DNA of 64,000 nucleotides, taken from assembly GCA_024802545.1 (NCBI GenBank), contig CP103416.1, positions 2,852,001 to 2,916,000 on the forward strand, given 5' to 3'. The notes beneath the pieces are model-generated. The model saw only the letters and a program-made list of their open reading frames with translations, did no database searches and was not told where the DNA came from. The stretch comes from SAR92 clade bacterium H455. Lineage in GTDB: Bacteria; Pseudomonadota; Gammaproteobacteria; Pseudomonadales; Porticoccaceae. Positions 44,685-52,696 of this stretch are shown in pieces. Every line of letters begins with the position of its first letter. Within the stretch, counting starts at the first letter, position 1. Made by a program: the position numbers and the translations under genes.

Positions 44685-45731
44685 ATGAAAATCCGCGCCG
44701 AGCAACTTCAGGATCAAATCAAAAAACAGCTATTGCCGGTCTATGTGATCAGCGGCGGCGATCCGCTGTTAACTCAGGAAGTCGCAGACACTATTCGCGG
44801 CGGCGCGCGGGCCCAAGGGTTTACCGAGCGCGATATTTTCCATGCCGAGGGCAACTTCGACTGGAACCAAATACTCAACGAATCCAGTGCACTGTCACTT
44901 TTCTCTGACAAAAAAATTCTGGAGATACGAATCACCACCGGCAAGCCCGGCGACAAAGGTGCGGCGGCTCTCAACGAACTCTGCGCCAACCCCAATCCAG
45001 ACAATCTAGTGCTGGTGATTCTGCCAAAACTGGAGCGCAGCGCCCAGAACAGTAAGTGGATGAAAAATCTTGAAGCCGCCGGCGGCCACATTCAGGTCTG
45101 GCCCGTGGACGCAAAGCAGATGCCACGCTGGATTCAACAGCGGCTGCGCAGTGCCAATATCAATGCCAGCCAAGAAGCGGTGCAAATTCTCGCCGACCGG
45201 GTTGAGGGCAATCTTTTGGCCGCCGTTCAGGAAATTGAGAAACTTAAATTATTGGCGACAGACGGCACCGTGGATGGCAACACAATGTCATCGGTGGTTG
45301 CCGATAGCGCCCGTTACAACCTCTTCGAATTTGTCGATAAGATCCTAATCGGCGATGCCCAATCTGCGGCCCGGTCACTGCGCGGTCTGCAAAATGAAGG
45401 CACAGATGCAATCCCCCTACTCTGGGCAATCACCAGAGAACTGCGTATTTTAGTCAAAGCCAGTGACCTGGTTGCCGGCGGCGAACACAGCGACTGGGCA
45501 CTGAAAAATTCTGGGGTCTGGGAAAAACGCTTGCCGCTATTTAAAGGTGCGCTGCAGCGTTTACGCCCAGCTCACCTGCGCATGCTATTGCGTCAGGCCG
45601 GCGCTATAGATCGTGGCATTAAAGGTATGCGCGACGCAGATGTGTGGGACGAACTGGCCACTCTGGTACTCTCCTTCGCTGGCAGTCAAACACTGCAGCC
45701 GGGTAATATTAAGATTTTATTGCAAAACTAA
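44685..45731 (+). CDS. holA: DNA polymerase III delta subunit
   Basis: A 348-residue clamp-loader delta subunit. Family segments: LLPVYVISGGDPLLTQEVAD at the start, AQGFTERDIFHAEGNFDWNQ, and AANLLAAVQEIEKLKLL-like (EGNLLAAVQEIEKLKLL) in the second domain; the C-terminal collar region follows. Delta opens the beta clamp. It follows lptE by three bases. Confidence 0.95.
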   Translation: MKIRAEQLQDQIKKQLLPVYVISGGDPLLTQEVADTIRGGARAQGFTERDIFHAEGNFDWNQILNESSALSLFSDKKILEIRITTGKPGDKGAAALNELCANPNPDNLVLVILPKLERSAQNSKWMKNLEAAGGHIQVWPVDAKQMPRWIQQRLRSANINASQEAVQILADRVEGNLLAAVQEIEKLKLLATDGTVDGNTMSSVVADSARYNLFEFVDKILIGDAQSAARSLRGLQNEGTDAIPLLWAITRELRILVKASDLVAGGEHSDWALKNSGVWEKRLPLFKGALQRLRPAHLRMLLRQAGAIDRGIKGMRDADVWDELATLVLSFAGSQTLQPGNIKILLQN

Positions 45732-45962
45732 AGCCGCAACTTTCGCACCCCCCAGTCACAGCCCCTAACTCTGTTGTCCAACCAATACCGCTCCTGATCA
45801 ACTTTTTGACTGATGCCAAGAATGCCCGCGTCCCCGGTGACTATACTCAAAATCCTGAGTGGGCATCGATCGTGAATAACAGGGCGAGAATAAAACATTG
45901 CTGTAATCGGTTTTGATTATGATGCCTGAAGACTAGCGGGCTAATTGAACAAGGATTGTTTA

Positions 45963-46934
45963 ATGGATAAAAATAATCGAAGTACGGGTCAGCCGCTGCA
46001 AACTGGCATCATCGGCGAAAGCGAGCTGATTAAAAAGCTTCTGAGAGACATTGGGAAAATTGCTCGCGCCGATGCCCCGGTGCTGATCTCTGGAGACAGC
46101 GGCACAGGCAAGGAGCTTATCGCCAGAGCCATTCACCAAAATAACCCCCATCGTGCCGAGAATCCCTTTGTCGTGGTCAACTGTGGCGCGATTGCCACAG
46201 ACCTCATTGAATCAGAACTCTTTGGCCATCTTAAAGGTGCCTTTACTGGCGCTGACAAGTCTACGATCGGCCGCATTGCATCCGCAGATGGCGGCACGTT
46301 GTTTCTCGATGAGATTGCCGATCTGCCTCTTAGCCATCAGGTTAAATTGCTGCGCTTTCTTCAGGAGGGCAGCATAGATCCGGTTGGTTCACACCGCTCT
46401 AAGCAGGTGGATGTGCGAGTGGTCGCAGCCTCCCATGTAAAACTTGAAGATGCCGTGAGTAGCGGAAATTTTCGCGAAGATTTATTTTTCCGCCTGAATG
46501 TATTGAATCTGCACTCACCGCGATTAGCCGAGCGCAAAGGGGATATTGGAATATTGGCTTATCACTATCTGCGGCTATTTTTAACCAGTACTGTAAGCCC
46601 TGCCCGGGACTTTTCCTGCGAAGCCTTGGTGGCATTAAAATGCCATAACTGGCCAGGCAATATTAGGGAACTCATCAATCGAATCCAAAAAGCTCTGGTG
46701 ATGTGTGATGGCAATTTTGTGGAACCAGAGGACCTGGGGCTAGACAGGCCAGTCCAGCGCCCCAACGCTGACGTTATAGATCTTGAATCTGTGCGGCAAG
46801 CCGCGGAAAGAAAAGCCTTAGAAAATGCTCTAGATCATGCTGGCAATAATATTTCTAAAGCTGCGCGGGCACTATCCGTGTCACGCATGACCCTCTATCG
46901 ACTTTTGAACAAGCATAAACTGAGAGTTCAATAA
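45963..46934 (+). CDS. Sigma-54-dependent transcriptional activator lacking a receiver domain
   Basis: A 323-residue bacterial enhancer-binding protein. It has a short N-terminus (about 15 residues), an AAA+ sigma-54 interaction domain with Walker A GDSGTGKE (about 46-53), the sigma-54 contact loop GAFTGA (92-97), Walker B GGTLFLDEIADLP, and a C-terminal Fis-type helix-turn-helix (SKAARALSVSRMTLYRLLN). There is no receiver, GAF or PAS domain, so activity must be controlled by a partner or by its own level. The start ATG 45963 has AAGGA seven bases upstream; TTG 45945 is unlikely. The fap-like operon behind a -24/-12 promoter lies directly downstream, the obvious target. Confidence 0.93.
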   Translation: MDKNNRSTGQPLQTGIIGESELIKKLLRDIGKIARADAPVLISGDSGTGKELIARAIHQNNPHRAENPFVVVNCGAIATDLIESELFGHLKGAFTGADKSTIGRIASADGGTLFLDEIADLPLSHQVKLLRFLQEGSIDPVGSHRSKQVDVRVVAASHVKLEDAVSSGNFREDLFFRLNVLNLHSPRLAERKGDIGILAYHYLRLFLTSTVSPARDFSCEALVALKCHNWPGNIRELINRIQKALVMCDGNFVEPEDLGLDRPVQRPNADVIDLESVRQAAERKALENALDHAGNNISKAARALSVSRMTLYRLLNKHKLRVQ

Positions 46935-47220
46935 TCTTATAGCCTAGAATTGATAGCTTGGAAATTGATAGCTCTGAAAATTGATAGCCTTAAAAGAATT
47001 TACTAAAAAATTAATTCGCTAAAAATGATATTTTTGTGTTTTATTTTTCGCCACAAAAACATATCTAAAAAACTGTCGCAAAACTGTTACAGCTGTAAAC
47101 CTTAAAAAGGTTAAGAACTGTAACCTCCTAGGGACAGCTCTTTAATTTCCGCCCTAACCCTCGCAAAAAAAACACATTTAATATTTTTTTAAACATTGCA
47201 AATCAATGGCTTAATAAATA
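46935..47220. promoter_or_regulatory. AT-rich upstream region of the fap-like promoter, candidate activator sites
   Basis: Part of the 386-base gene-free stretch before the amyloid operon. Three copies of AATTGATAGC start at 46948, 46963 and 46979. Further on are a perfect palindrome TTACAGCTGTAA (47087-47098), the inverted repeat CTTAA/TTAAG (47101-47115) and GGTTA-N7-TAACC (about 47109-47125). The last group lies about 120-160 bases upstream of the predicted start site, a normal distance for enhancer-binding proteins. No terminator for the activator gene was found. Confidence 0.5.
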
Positions 47221-47236
47221 TGGCATGGGCTTTGCT
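47221..47236 (+). promoter_or_regulatory. Sigma-54 (-24/-12) promoter of the fap-like operon
   Basis: TGGCATGGGCTTTGCT carries the invariant GG (47222-47223) and GC (47234-47235) at the exact 12-base step, with one mismatch to TGGCAC. The predicted start is near 47247, 74 bases before the first gene. An RpoN activator gene sits immediately upstream. Confidence 0.85.
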
Positions 47237-47320
47237 ACTCAGCCAATACAAATGATAAATCAGATTTTTCGGCATTGGATTTCTGACAACATTTTATTAG
47301 CAAAGGGGAAGCCTTAAAAC

Positions 47321-48013
47321 ATGAAAACAAAACCTAAACAAAAAAACTGTAGGAAATACAGTTTTAAAAATATTTTATGGGTAAGTTTTGGTTTAGCGAT
47401 CAGCTTCGCTAACGCAGACGATCTAAAAATCCAAGTACCACTCGACAGCATTTCTCAGAGCACTATTGCCGAGGATGCCCTCAGCTCTCTATCAGGTATT
47501 AGCGCGATCAATATCAGTGCCGGGGAGAATAACATTCAACAAAATTCTGCCGCTATTTCGATTGCAACTAATAACAGTTTCAGCGCCTCCACAGTGAGCC
47601 CTAGACAAGAAAATCAGCTCGCCAGCGCCACCCAGAACGTTAATTCCAACCAGGCTTTAAAAGGCGAGATTCGGTCAGGTGCATTCAGCGAGGGTCTCGG
47701 CATAGTTATGGTCAATCAGTCCAGTGGCAGCGGTAACAGCCAGGTCAATGGTGTAGCCATAGCCCTAGGTGCACCCGGCTCTTTTGCCGCAGTTGAACTG
47801 GGTGATTTGGAACTTGCCTCGCAGGTGTCAGCGGTAGATAAGCAGCTGCAAAAGGTCCTTGGTGGCACTGCAAAAGAGCCCTCCATGGAAGCGATGATCG
47901 CAGATGATTCCTTCAGCAATGCTCAGGGCATAGTGCAAATTAATCAGGTCGTCGGCAACGGTAATCGTACCGTGAATGCTCTGTCGGTGAGCCTACAGAT
48001 TCAGTCTCAGTGA
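47321..48013 (+). CDS. Fap-like amyloid accessory/minor subunit (FapB-like)
   Basis: A 230-residue secreted protein with a signal peptide (to about residue 38, ...ISFANAD). It has one copy of the amyloid-type motif shared with the next gene (AINISAGENNIQQNSAAI, about 65-82), then two sites with the pattern G-x-GN-x-x-VN-x-(L/V)-(S/A)-(I/V) (SGSGNSQVNGVAIAL, about 131; VGNGNRTVNALSVSL, about 210). It is rich in Asn, Gln, Ser and Ala and has only one Cys, in the signal region. By position it corresponds to FapB or FapA of the Pseudomonas fap operon; that equivalence is inference. It is the first gene after the sigma-54 promoter. Confidence 0.72.
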   Translation: MKTKPKQKNCRKYSFKNILWVSFGLAISFANADDLKIQVPLDSISQSTIAEDALSSLSGISAINISAGENNIQQNSAAISIATNNSFSASTVSPRQENQLASATQNVNSNQALKGEIRSGAFSEGLGIVMVNQSSGSGNSQVNGVAIALGAPGSFAAVELGDLELASQVSAVDKQLQKVLGGTAKEPSMEAMIADDSFSNAQGIVQINQVVGNGNRTVNALSVSLQIQSQ

Positions 48014-48089
48014 AACACTGCGACCGAAATGGAGGTGCAGTAAAACTGCACATCAGTAGTAAACCAAAACCTATCAGGAGAGATATCCT

Positions 48090-49778
48090 ATGAAAATGAA
48101 ACCCTTACCTCTGGCCCTCGCCATAAGCTCCGTGCTTGGTCTATCAATGGCAACTTATGCAGATGACAGCGATGGCGGGAACGATCATGGCCCAGATTCC
48201 AACGTTGCTATCAACAAAGATATCAATGTTTATGAGGACCATTATTTTAGCAGCGACATCCAAGCAATGGGGCTGATCCTAATCGACTCAAAGTCTATGG
48301 CAGTCTCTGAAGTGAACCAAAAGAGCGCCAACAACCAAGTCTATAACGGCAGTGAAACCACCAATACCGCTGGCGCCGGCGACGATGTGTTAAGTGGCGC
48401 TACAGGTAACATCGGTCTCAACGTAGCCGCTGGAGACAACAATGTTCAGCAAAACTCTACTGCAATAGCCGCGTCGCAATCCCAGGGCACCGAAATCAAT
48501 TTTGATTTTGATTTCAGCACTGGGGAAAGTGTCAGCAGCAGCAATGCCTATGATAAGTCAGCCAGCCAAAGTGCGGCAGCTGACCATTCTGCATCGGCTG
48601 GCCACAACGCTAGTCACAGCAAAAGTGGCTCAGTTGACTTCACTAAGACAACCGACACCACTGCAGACTGGCAAGTTGACTCTGGCTCATTTGAGGAGCA
48701 CCTCAATGTCAATGGCAGCGGCGAACTGGCGATCAGTGTTGGCCAGCAAAGCAGCCAATCTAACGACGAGGCGGGCAACTCCTCAACTAGTTCAGCAGCG
48801 CAGTTGGAAGTGGCCGGAGATATCAACCTCGACGCCAACGCTTCTGGCGCGTACACAGAGGCCTCTGCCTCAGGGACTAATAGCAGCAATGGCCAGCTAA
48901 ACAAAAATGTCACCTGGTCTAGCGATCACTCATCCAATCTAGAGCACTCAGAGTCTGGTAGCTACAGCCAAGACGCATCGGCAAGTAGCCATCATGAAGA
49001 TTCCTACGATCGCTCTTACAGCATGAATGCGAGCATTGATGCGACCTTGGTATTTGGTGGCGCGGCAGACGCGGAGACCTTCTCCAATCAGGTTGCGGCA
49101 TACAACAACAGCGTTAGCTTTGGCACCACTAATGATGCCAGCCTAGGTGGCAACGCAGGTCTGGATGCAGCGGGTAATGTGGGTATCAACATTGCTGCTG
49201 GTGACAGCAACGTTCAAGCTAATCAGTTAGCCCTGGCTTCAGCGAGTGGCGCACTGGCAACGGCAACCGCCTCTTCAAACCAGGCAGCCTTTGGCAATGT
49301 TACGAGCAACAATGCGGTTCATGACACCATCGTCAATACGGTTGATGTGAGCCTCAGTGGAGACGCGACTGGCACTTACACTGGCACAGCTGATCAAGTG
49401 GGCGATGTCTATCTCGACACTTGGGATTCATCTCCGACTCACCCTGGCGGCAGCAATACTGGCCATATTGACGTGGATAACCAGGTGCAGGGCGCACAGG
49501 ATCCAAATGGTGACGGCGGTGCATTTTTGTTCTCCGAGGCCGGCTTAGTAGACCTCGACAATATCAGCCTTGGCGGGCAGGTTACCTATACACAGACTAT
49601 CTACAAGGCGCATAGCAACAACGCGTCTGTAGGCAGCAATGTATTGGCTGGCGCCTCTGGCAATATTGGCCTCAACGTAGCAGCGGGGACCAACAATGTG
49701 CAAGGCAACGCCCTGGCAATCGCGCGAGTTAGCGCTCCAGTTACACCTCCTGGAGGCGGTGGCGGCAATGAGCAATAA
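48090..49778 (+). CDS. fapC: Fap-like major functional amyloid protein
   Basis: A 562-residue secreted protein with signal peptide (to about residue 24, TYAD). Three imperfect repeats (GNIGLNVAAGDNNVQQNS near 106; GNVGINIAAGDSNVQANQ near 362; GNIGLNVAAGTNNVQGNA near 525) are separated by two Ser/Ala/Asn/Asp-rich linkers of about 225 and 135 residues. This three-repeat, two-linker plan is that of FapC of Pseudomonas functional amyloid fibrils. Mature residues include no Cys, unlike the C-terminal CxC of FapC, and the end is Gly-rich (GGGGGNEQ). The first linker is rich in His and Ser (HSASAGHNASHSKSGS). A good ribosome-binding site precedes it (AGGAG) and a terminator follows. Confidence 0.78.
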   Translation: MKMKPLPLALAISSVLGLSMATYADDSDGGNDHGPDSNVAINKDINVYEDHYFSSDIQAMGLILIDSKSMAVSEVNQKSANNQVYNGSETTNTAGAGDDVLSGATGNIGLNVAAGDNNVQQNSTAIAASQSQGTEINFDFDFSTGESVSSSNAYDKSASQSAAADHSASAGHNASHSKSGSVDFTKTTDTTADWQVDSGSFEEHLNVNGSGELAISVGQQSSQSNDEAGNSSTSSAAQLEVAGDINLDANASGAYTEASASGTNSSNGQLNKNVTWSSDHSSNLEHSESGSYSQDASASSHHEDSYDRSYSMNASIDATLVFGGAADAETFSNQVAAYNNSVSFGTTNDASLGGNAGLDAAGNVGINIAAGDSNVQANQLALASASGALATATASSNQAAFGNVTSNNAVHDTIVNTVDVSLSGDATGTYTGTADQVGDVYLDTWDSSPTHPGGSNTGHIDVDNQVQGAQDPNGDGGAFLFSEAGLVDLDNISLGGQVTYTQTIYKAHSNNASVGSNVLAGASGNIGLNVAAGTNNVQGNALAIARVSAPVTPPGGGGGNEQ

Positions 49779-49807
49779 GTAAATTCTCCTATTGTGCATC
49801 TGAAGCT

Positions 49808-49844
49808 GGGCGCTGTTTATCCCTGGGTAAGCAGCGCCCTTTTT
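49808..49844 (+). terminator. Internal terminator between amyloid and C39 peptidase genes
   Basis: GGGCGCTG (49808-49815) pairs with CAGCGCCC (49832-49839), followed by TTTTT. It lies just after the amyloid gene and before the export genes. Partial read-through would make subunit mRNA more abundant than the export machinery mRNA. Confidence 0.85.
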
Positions 49845-49870
49845 ACATCGGCAAATGGAAAATACTCGCC

Positions 49871-50617
49871 ATGGAAGATTTACGTTACAGCAACAAAAGT
49901 TGTCTTCGAAATTTAATTTTTGGCTCAGGACCAAGAGCCGCGGCGCTGGTTTTACTGTTTTTATTACCGCCCGCAAAACTCGCTCTTTGCGCCGAGCATA
50001 CATTTTACAGCCTTGCCGGTCTCGGCGAGTTTAGTAAACCGGTCCGCAGTATTAGAGAAGAGCGGTTTAAAAACCTTGTCGAGCAACAGTACGACTTTAG
50101 TTGCGGCGCTGCAGCCGTCACCACGGTTTTGAAATATGCCTACAACCTTGATGTCACCGAACTAGATGTCATTGAAGGCATGCTCCAGGTGAGTGACCCA
50201 GAAGTTGTTGCAGAAAAAGGGTTTTCACTTCTCGATATCCGCAAGTATGTGCAGCAACATGATCTGCGCGGCCGCGGTTACAACGTAGAGCCGGAGGCTC
50301 TGGAAAGCATCCGCATTCCAACCATTACCTTACTCAACATTAAAGGTTACCAGCACTTTGTGGTGCTCAAGCGAACCATTGGCGACAGTGTTTATGTTGC
50401 CGACCCAGCGCTGGGCAATCGAGTGATTCCCCGAGAGGAATTTTTAAAAAACTGGAACGGCGTAATTTTTGCGATCATCGGCAAAGGCTTTGATAAGCAG
50501 ACCGCACTCAGTCAATCCCAACCAGCAATCACCGCACGCAAACTGATGGATAGCTTTAGCCCTATAAGCAACAGCGAATTACTCGACTTCGGCTTTTCAC
50601 ATGCCGATTTATTTTAG
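49871..50617 (+). CDS. fapD: C39-type peptidase, FapD-like
   Basis: A 248-residue protein with an N-terminal hydrophobic helix (about 22-42, AALVLLFLLPPAKLALC) and a papain-like C39 peptidase domain. The catalytic residues are all present: Cys78 (DFSCGAAAVTTVLKY), His162 (GYQHFVVLKR) and Asp178 (VADPALGN). FapD of Pseudomonas is a periplasmic C39 protein required for secretion of Fap proteins. There is no ABC transporter domain, so it is not a bacteriocin exporter. The start is taken as ATG 49871 with a weak ribosome-binding site. Confidence 0.85.
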   Translation: MEDLRYSNKSCLRNLIFGSGPRAAALVLLFLLPPAKLALCAEHTFYSLAGLGEFSKPVRSIREERFKNLVEQQYDFSCGAAAVTTVLKYAYNLDVTELDVIEGMLQVSDPEVVAEKGFSLLDIRKYVQQHDLRGRGYNVEPEALESIRIPTITLLNIKGYQHFVVLKRTIGDSVYVADPALGNRVIPREEFLKNWNGVIFAIIGKGFDKQTALSQSQPAITARKLMDSFSPISNSELLDFGFSHADLF

Positions 50618-50685
50618 TGCTCTAGGCACGAAGCCTGCTTAACCAGAGCAGTCTAATTGATGACCCAACTCAAGAGGCCCCTGTT

Positions 50686-51504
50686 ATGAAACGATCAAAC
50701 TACGCGGCAATGAAAAATTCAGTGCCTAAAAATAGAAAAACCCCAGATTACAGATCCATCACCTCGGTATTGGCTGCAGTGGCCCTGAGCTTTTCCTCAA
50801 TGGCTTCCGCCAACCTGAAATTCACTGAAGTGCCTGAAGAACAGTTATCCGAGATTCGCGGAAAATTTATCGCCCGAGATCAGGTACGTTATTTTAAATT
50901 GGAGATGACCACCCAGTGGACAGACCACACCAGCTTTGATCATGGTGCCGGCCTAAGCCTGACATTGGACATTAGCGACCGGGACAATCCCACCGCATCA
51001 GTGACTATTGGCGGCACGCTGGGAGACCGGGATGACAGCAGCCCAACTATCGCCAACCCGATTCCCGCAACGGACAATATTGCCGGCATATCTCAGACTA
51101 TTCAGGTCGAGGGCAGCGGCAATCAAGTGGTCAATCAGCTCTCTATTGATGCTCTAGAATTGCGTGATGGTCGCAGCGCAGGGGCTGGCCAGAACGACAC
51201 CGATAATCTGCTGAGTAGCGCTACTCAAAGCTATAAAAACAGCAGTGGTGTTACCACTCAGTTCAATCTGGGCGGCAACAATATCGGCTACGCCATCAAG
51301 ACCCAAAACAACGATCTGGTGATGCAAAAGTTTTCCCATAACGCGGCACTCGATGCCGGCCAGCTAGCTCAATCAGTCGCCCTTTCGAACAACTTTCAGC
51401 ACATAGTCAACAATGTGCGGGTACAGGTTGCCTTTGACAGCCTGCAGACAACACGGACATCGGCGCTGGCCCTTGCCAGTCAGTCATTGATTGGTTTGCG
51501 TTAA
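50686..51504 (+). CDS. Fap-like secreted accessory protein (FapE-like)
   Basis: A 272-residue protein with a long basic N-terminus and signal peptide (cleavage near residue 43, SMASA). After VPEEQLSEIRGKFI the protein is beta-rich and Asn/Gln-rich, with the motif VEGSGNQVVNQLSID (about 141-155), which resembles the GNxxVN sites of the first gene of the operon. By position it corresponds to FapE. The family is poorly defined in sequence, so the call rests mostly on neighbours and shared motif. Confidence 0.62.
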   Translation: MKRSNYAAMKNSVPKNRKTPDYRSITSVLAAVALSFSSMASANLKFTEVPEEQLSEIRGKFIARDQVRYFKLEMTTQWTDHTSFDHGAGLSLTLDISDRDNPTASVTIGGTLGDRDDSSPTIANPIPATDNIAGISQTIQVEGSGNQVVNQLSIDALELRDGRSAGAGQNDTDNLLSSATQSYKNSSGVTTQFNLGGNNIGYAIKTQNNDLVMQKFSHNAALDAGQLAQSVALSNNFQHIVNNVRVQVAFDSLQTTRTSALALASQSLIGLR

Positions 51505-51587
51505 GGCCGAGACTCTATAAGCGATTAAATTCTAGCGATGAATTGTTAAGTAATCATTTTTAATTACAGACTAAGGAAGGTGAAACA

Positions 51588-52658
51588 ATGCGGGGAAAAT
51601 TTATCCTGACAACTATTTTGGGATTGGCTGTCTCTGCAGCCATGGCTGAGGGAATTGACGCTAGCGCCGACAATGCAAAGGTTGCAAGCAATCAAGCCGA
51701 GCGCAAGAAAGCGCCGGATCGCAGCCAAAGTGTTGAAAATGTATTGCTTGAAGAACATGTTCTATTTGATCGCGCATGGTCAGTGGAGCTGGGTTACAGC
51801 TATGCCCACTTCGATCGTAGCGAACTCATCTTGCGTGGATTTCTGGCACTAGATGCAATCTTTCTCGGCGAGCTGAGTGTTGATGAAATCGAAGGGGACA
51901 TTATCACCAACACCCTGACCGCACGCTGGACCGCGACCCCACGACTGCAGCTGGATCTGCAAGTGCCCTACCTCTACCGGGTTACTAGATACAGATCCAG
52001 GGGTCAGGATCTCTCGTCCCTGACCACCTCAGAAACCGATATAGAAGTCAGTGATCTGGGGGATGCCAGCATTGGATTTAGCTATAGATTATTGCCAGAG
52101 AACCTCAATCGTCCGGATATTGTCTGGAATAGCAGAGTCACGGCACCCACGGGAGAAGAGCCCTATGGAATCGATATTATTGAAGTGGACGCCAGCAACA
52201 GCAATTTGAATGTGCCCATGGAATTACCCACAGGCACTGGCCTATGGTCTGCATCAACCGGGGTCTCTCTGGTGAAAACCTCTGACCCGGCCATTCTGTT
52301 TGCCAGCCTTAATTACACCCACTATTTTGCTGAGGATTTTGCCGATATTGGCAGTACACCAGATCTGTTGATGCCGGGGAAAATCCAGTTGGGAGATACC
52401 TACCAGCTTTCTCTAGGGGTGGCATTCGCCGTGAATGAACGGCTCAGCTACAGTTTTTCCTATGCTCAGCAATTCTTTGAAAAAGCCAAAATAAATGACA
52501 CTAAACAGGTTACGACAGACGCCATGACCGGCACTTTTAATCTCGGTGTGACCTATGGGTTGACGGAAAATCTGGCCATGGTGACTAGCCTCGGATTGGG
52601 GCTGACCAGTGACACCTCGGACTTTACCTTTGGCATGAAGTTCCCCTATCGCTTTTAA
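51588..52658 (+). CDS. Outer-membrane beta-barrel, probable amyloid exporter (FapF-like)
   Basis: A 356-residue outer-membrane protein with signal peptide (to about residue 20, AMAEG) and a segment of Gln/Asn/Lys/Arg (about 30-60) that may be a helical linker or plug. The barrel begins near VELGYSYAHFDRSELIL and contains LTARWTATPRLQLDLQVPYLY, SIGFSYRLL and the aromatic C-terminus FTFGMKFPYRF typical of Bam-inserted barrels. The fold class is like the MetA-pathway outer-membrane proteins. In Pseudomonas, FapF is the trimeric barrel that exports Fap subunits. It ends the operon, with a strong ribosome-binding site (AAGGAAGGTG). Confidence 0.72.
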   Translation: MRGKFILTTILGLAVSAAMAEGIDASADNAKVASNQAERKKAPDRSQSVENVLLEEHVLFDRAWSVELGYSYAHFDRSELILRGFLALDAIFLGELSVDEIEGDIITNTLTARWTATPRLQLDLQVPYLYRVTRYRSRGQDLSSLTTSETDIEVSDLGDASIGFSYRLLPENLNRPDIVWNSRVTAPTGEEPYGIDIIEVDASNSNLNVPMELPTGTGLWSASTGVSLVKTSDPAILFASLNYTHYFAEDFADIGSTPDLLMPGKIQLGDTYQLSLGVAFAVNERLSYSFSYAQQFFEKAKINDTKQVTTDAMTGTFNLGVTYGLTENLAMVTSLGLGLTSDTSDFTFGMKFPYRF

Positions 52659-52696
52659 CCATTAACCAACGGCTGTTACCTTTTAGCTGTTAACTA

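Noticed and set aside
49871-50617. Bacteriocin-processing ABC exporter
   Set aside because: Only the C39 peptidase domain is present; there are no ABC membrane or ATPase domains and no double-glycine peptide gene was found.
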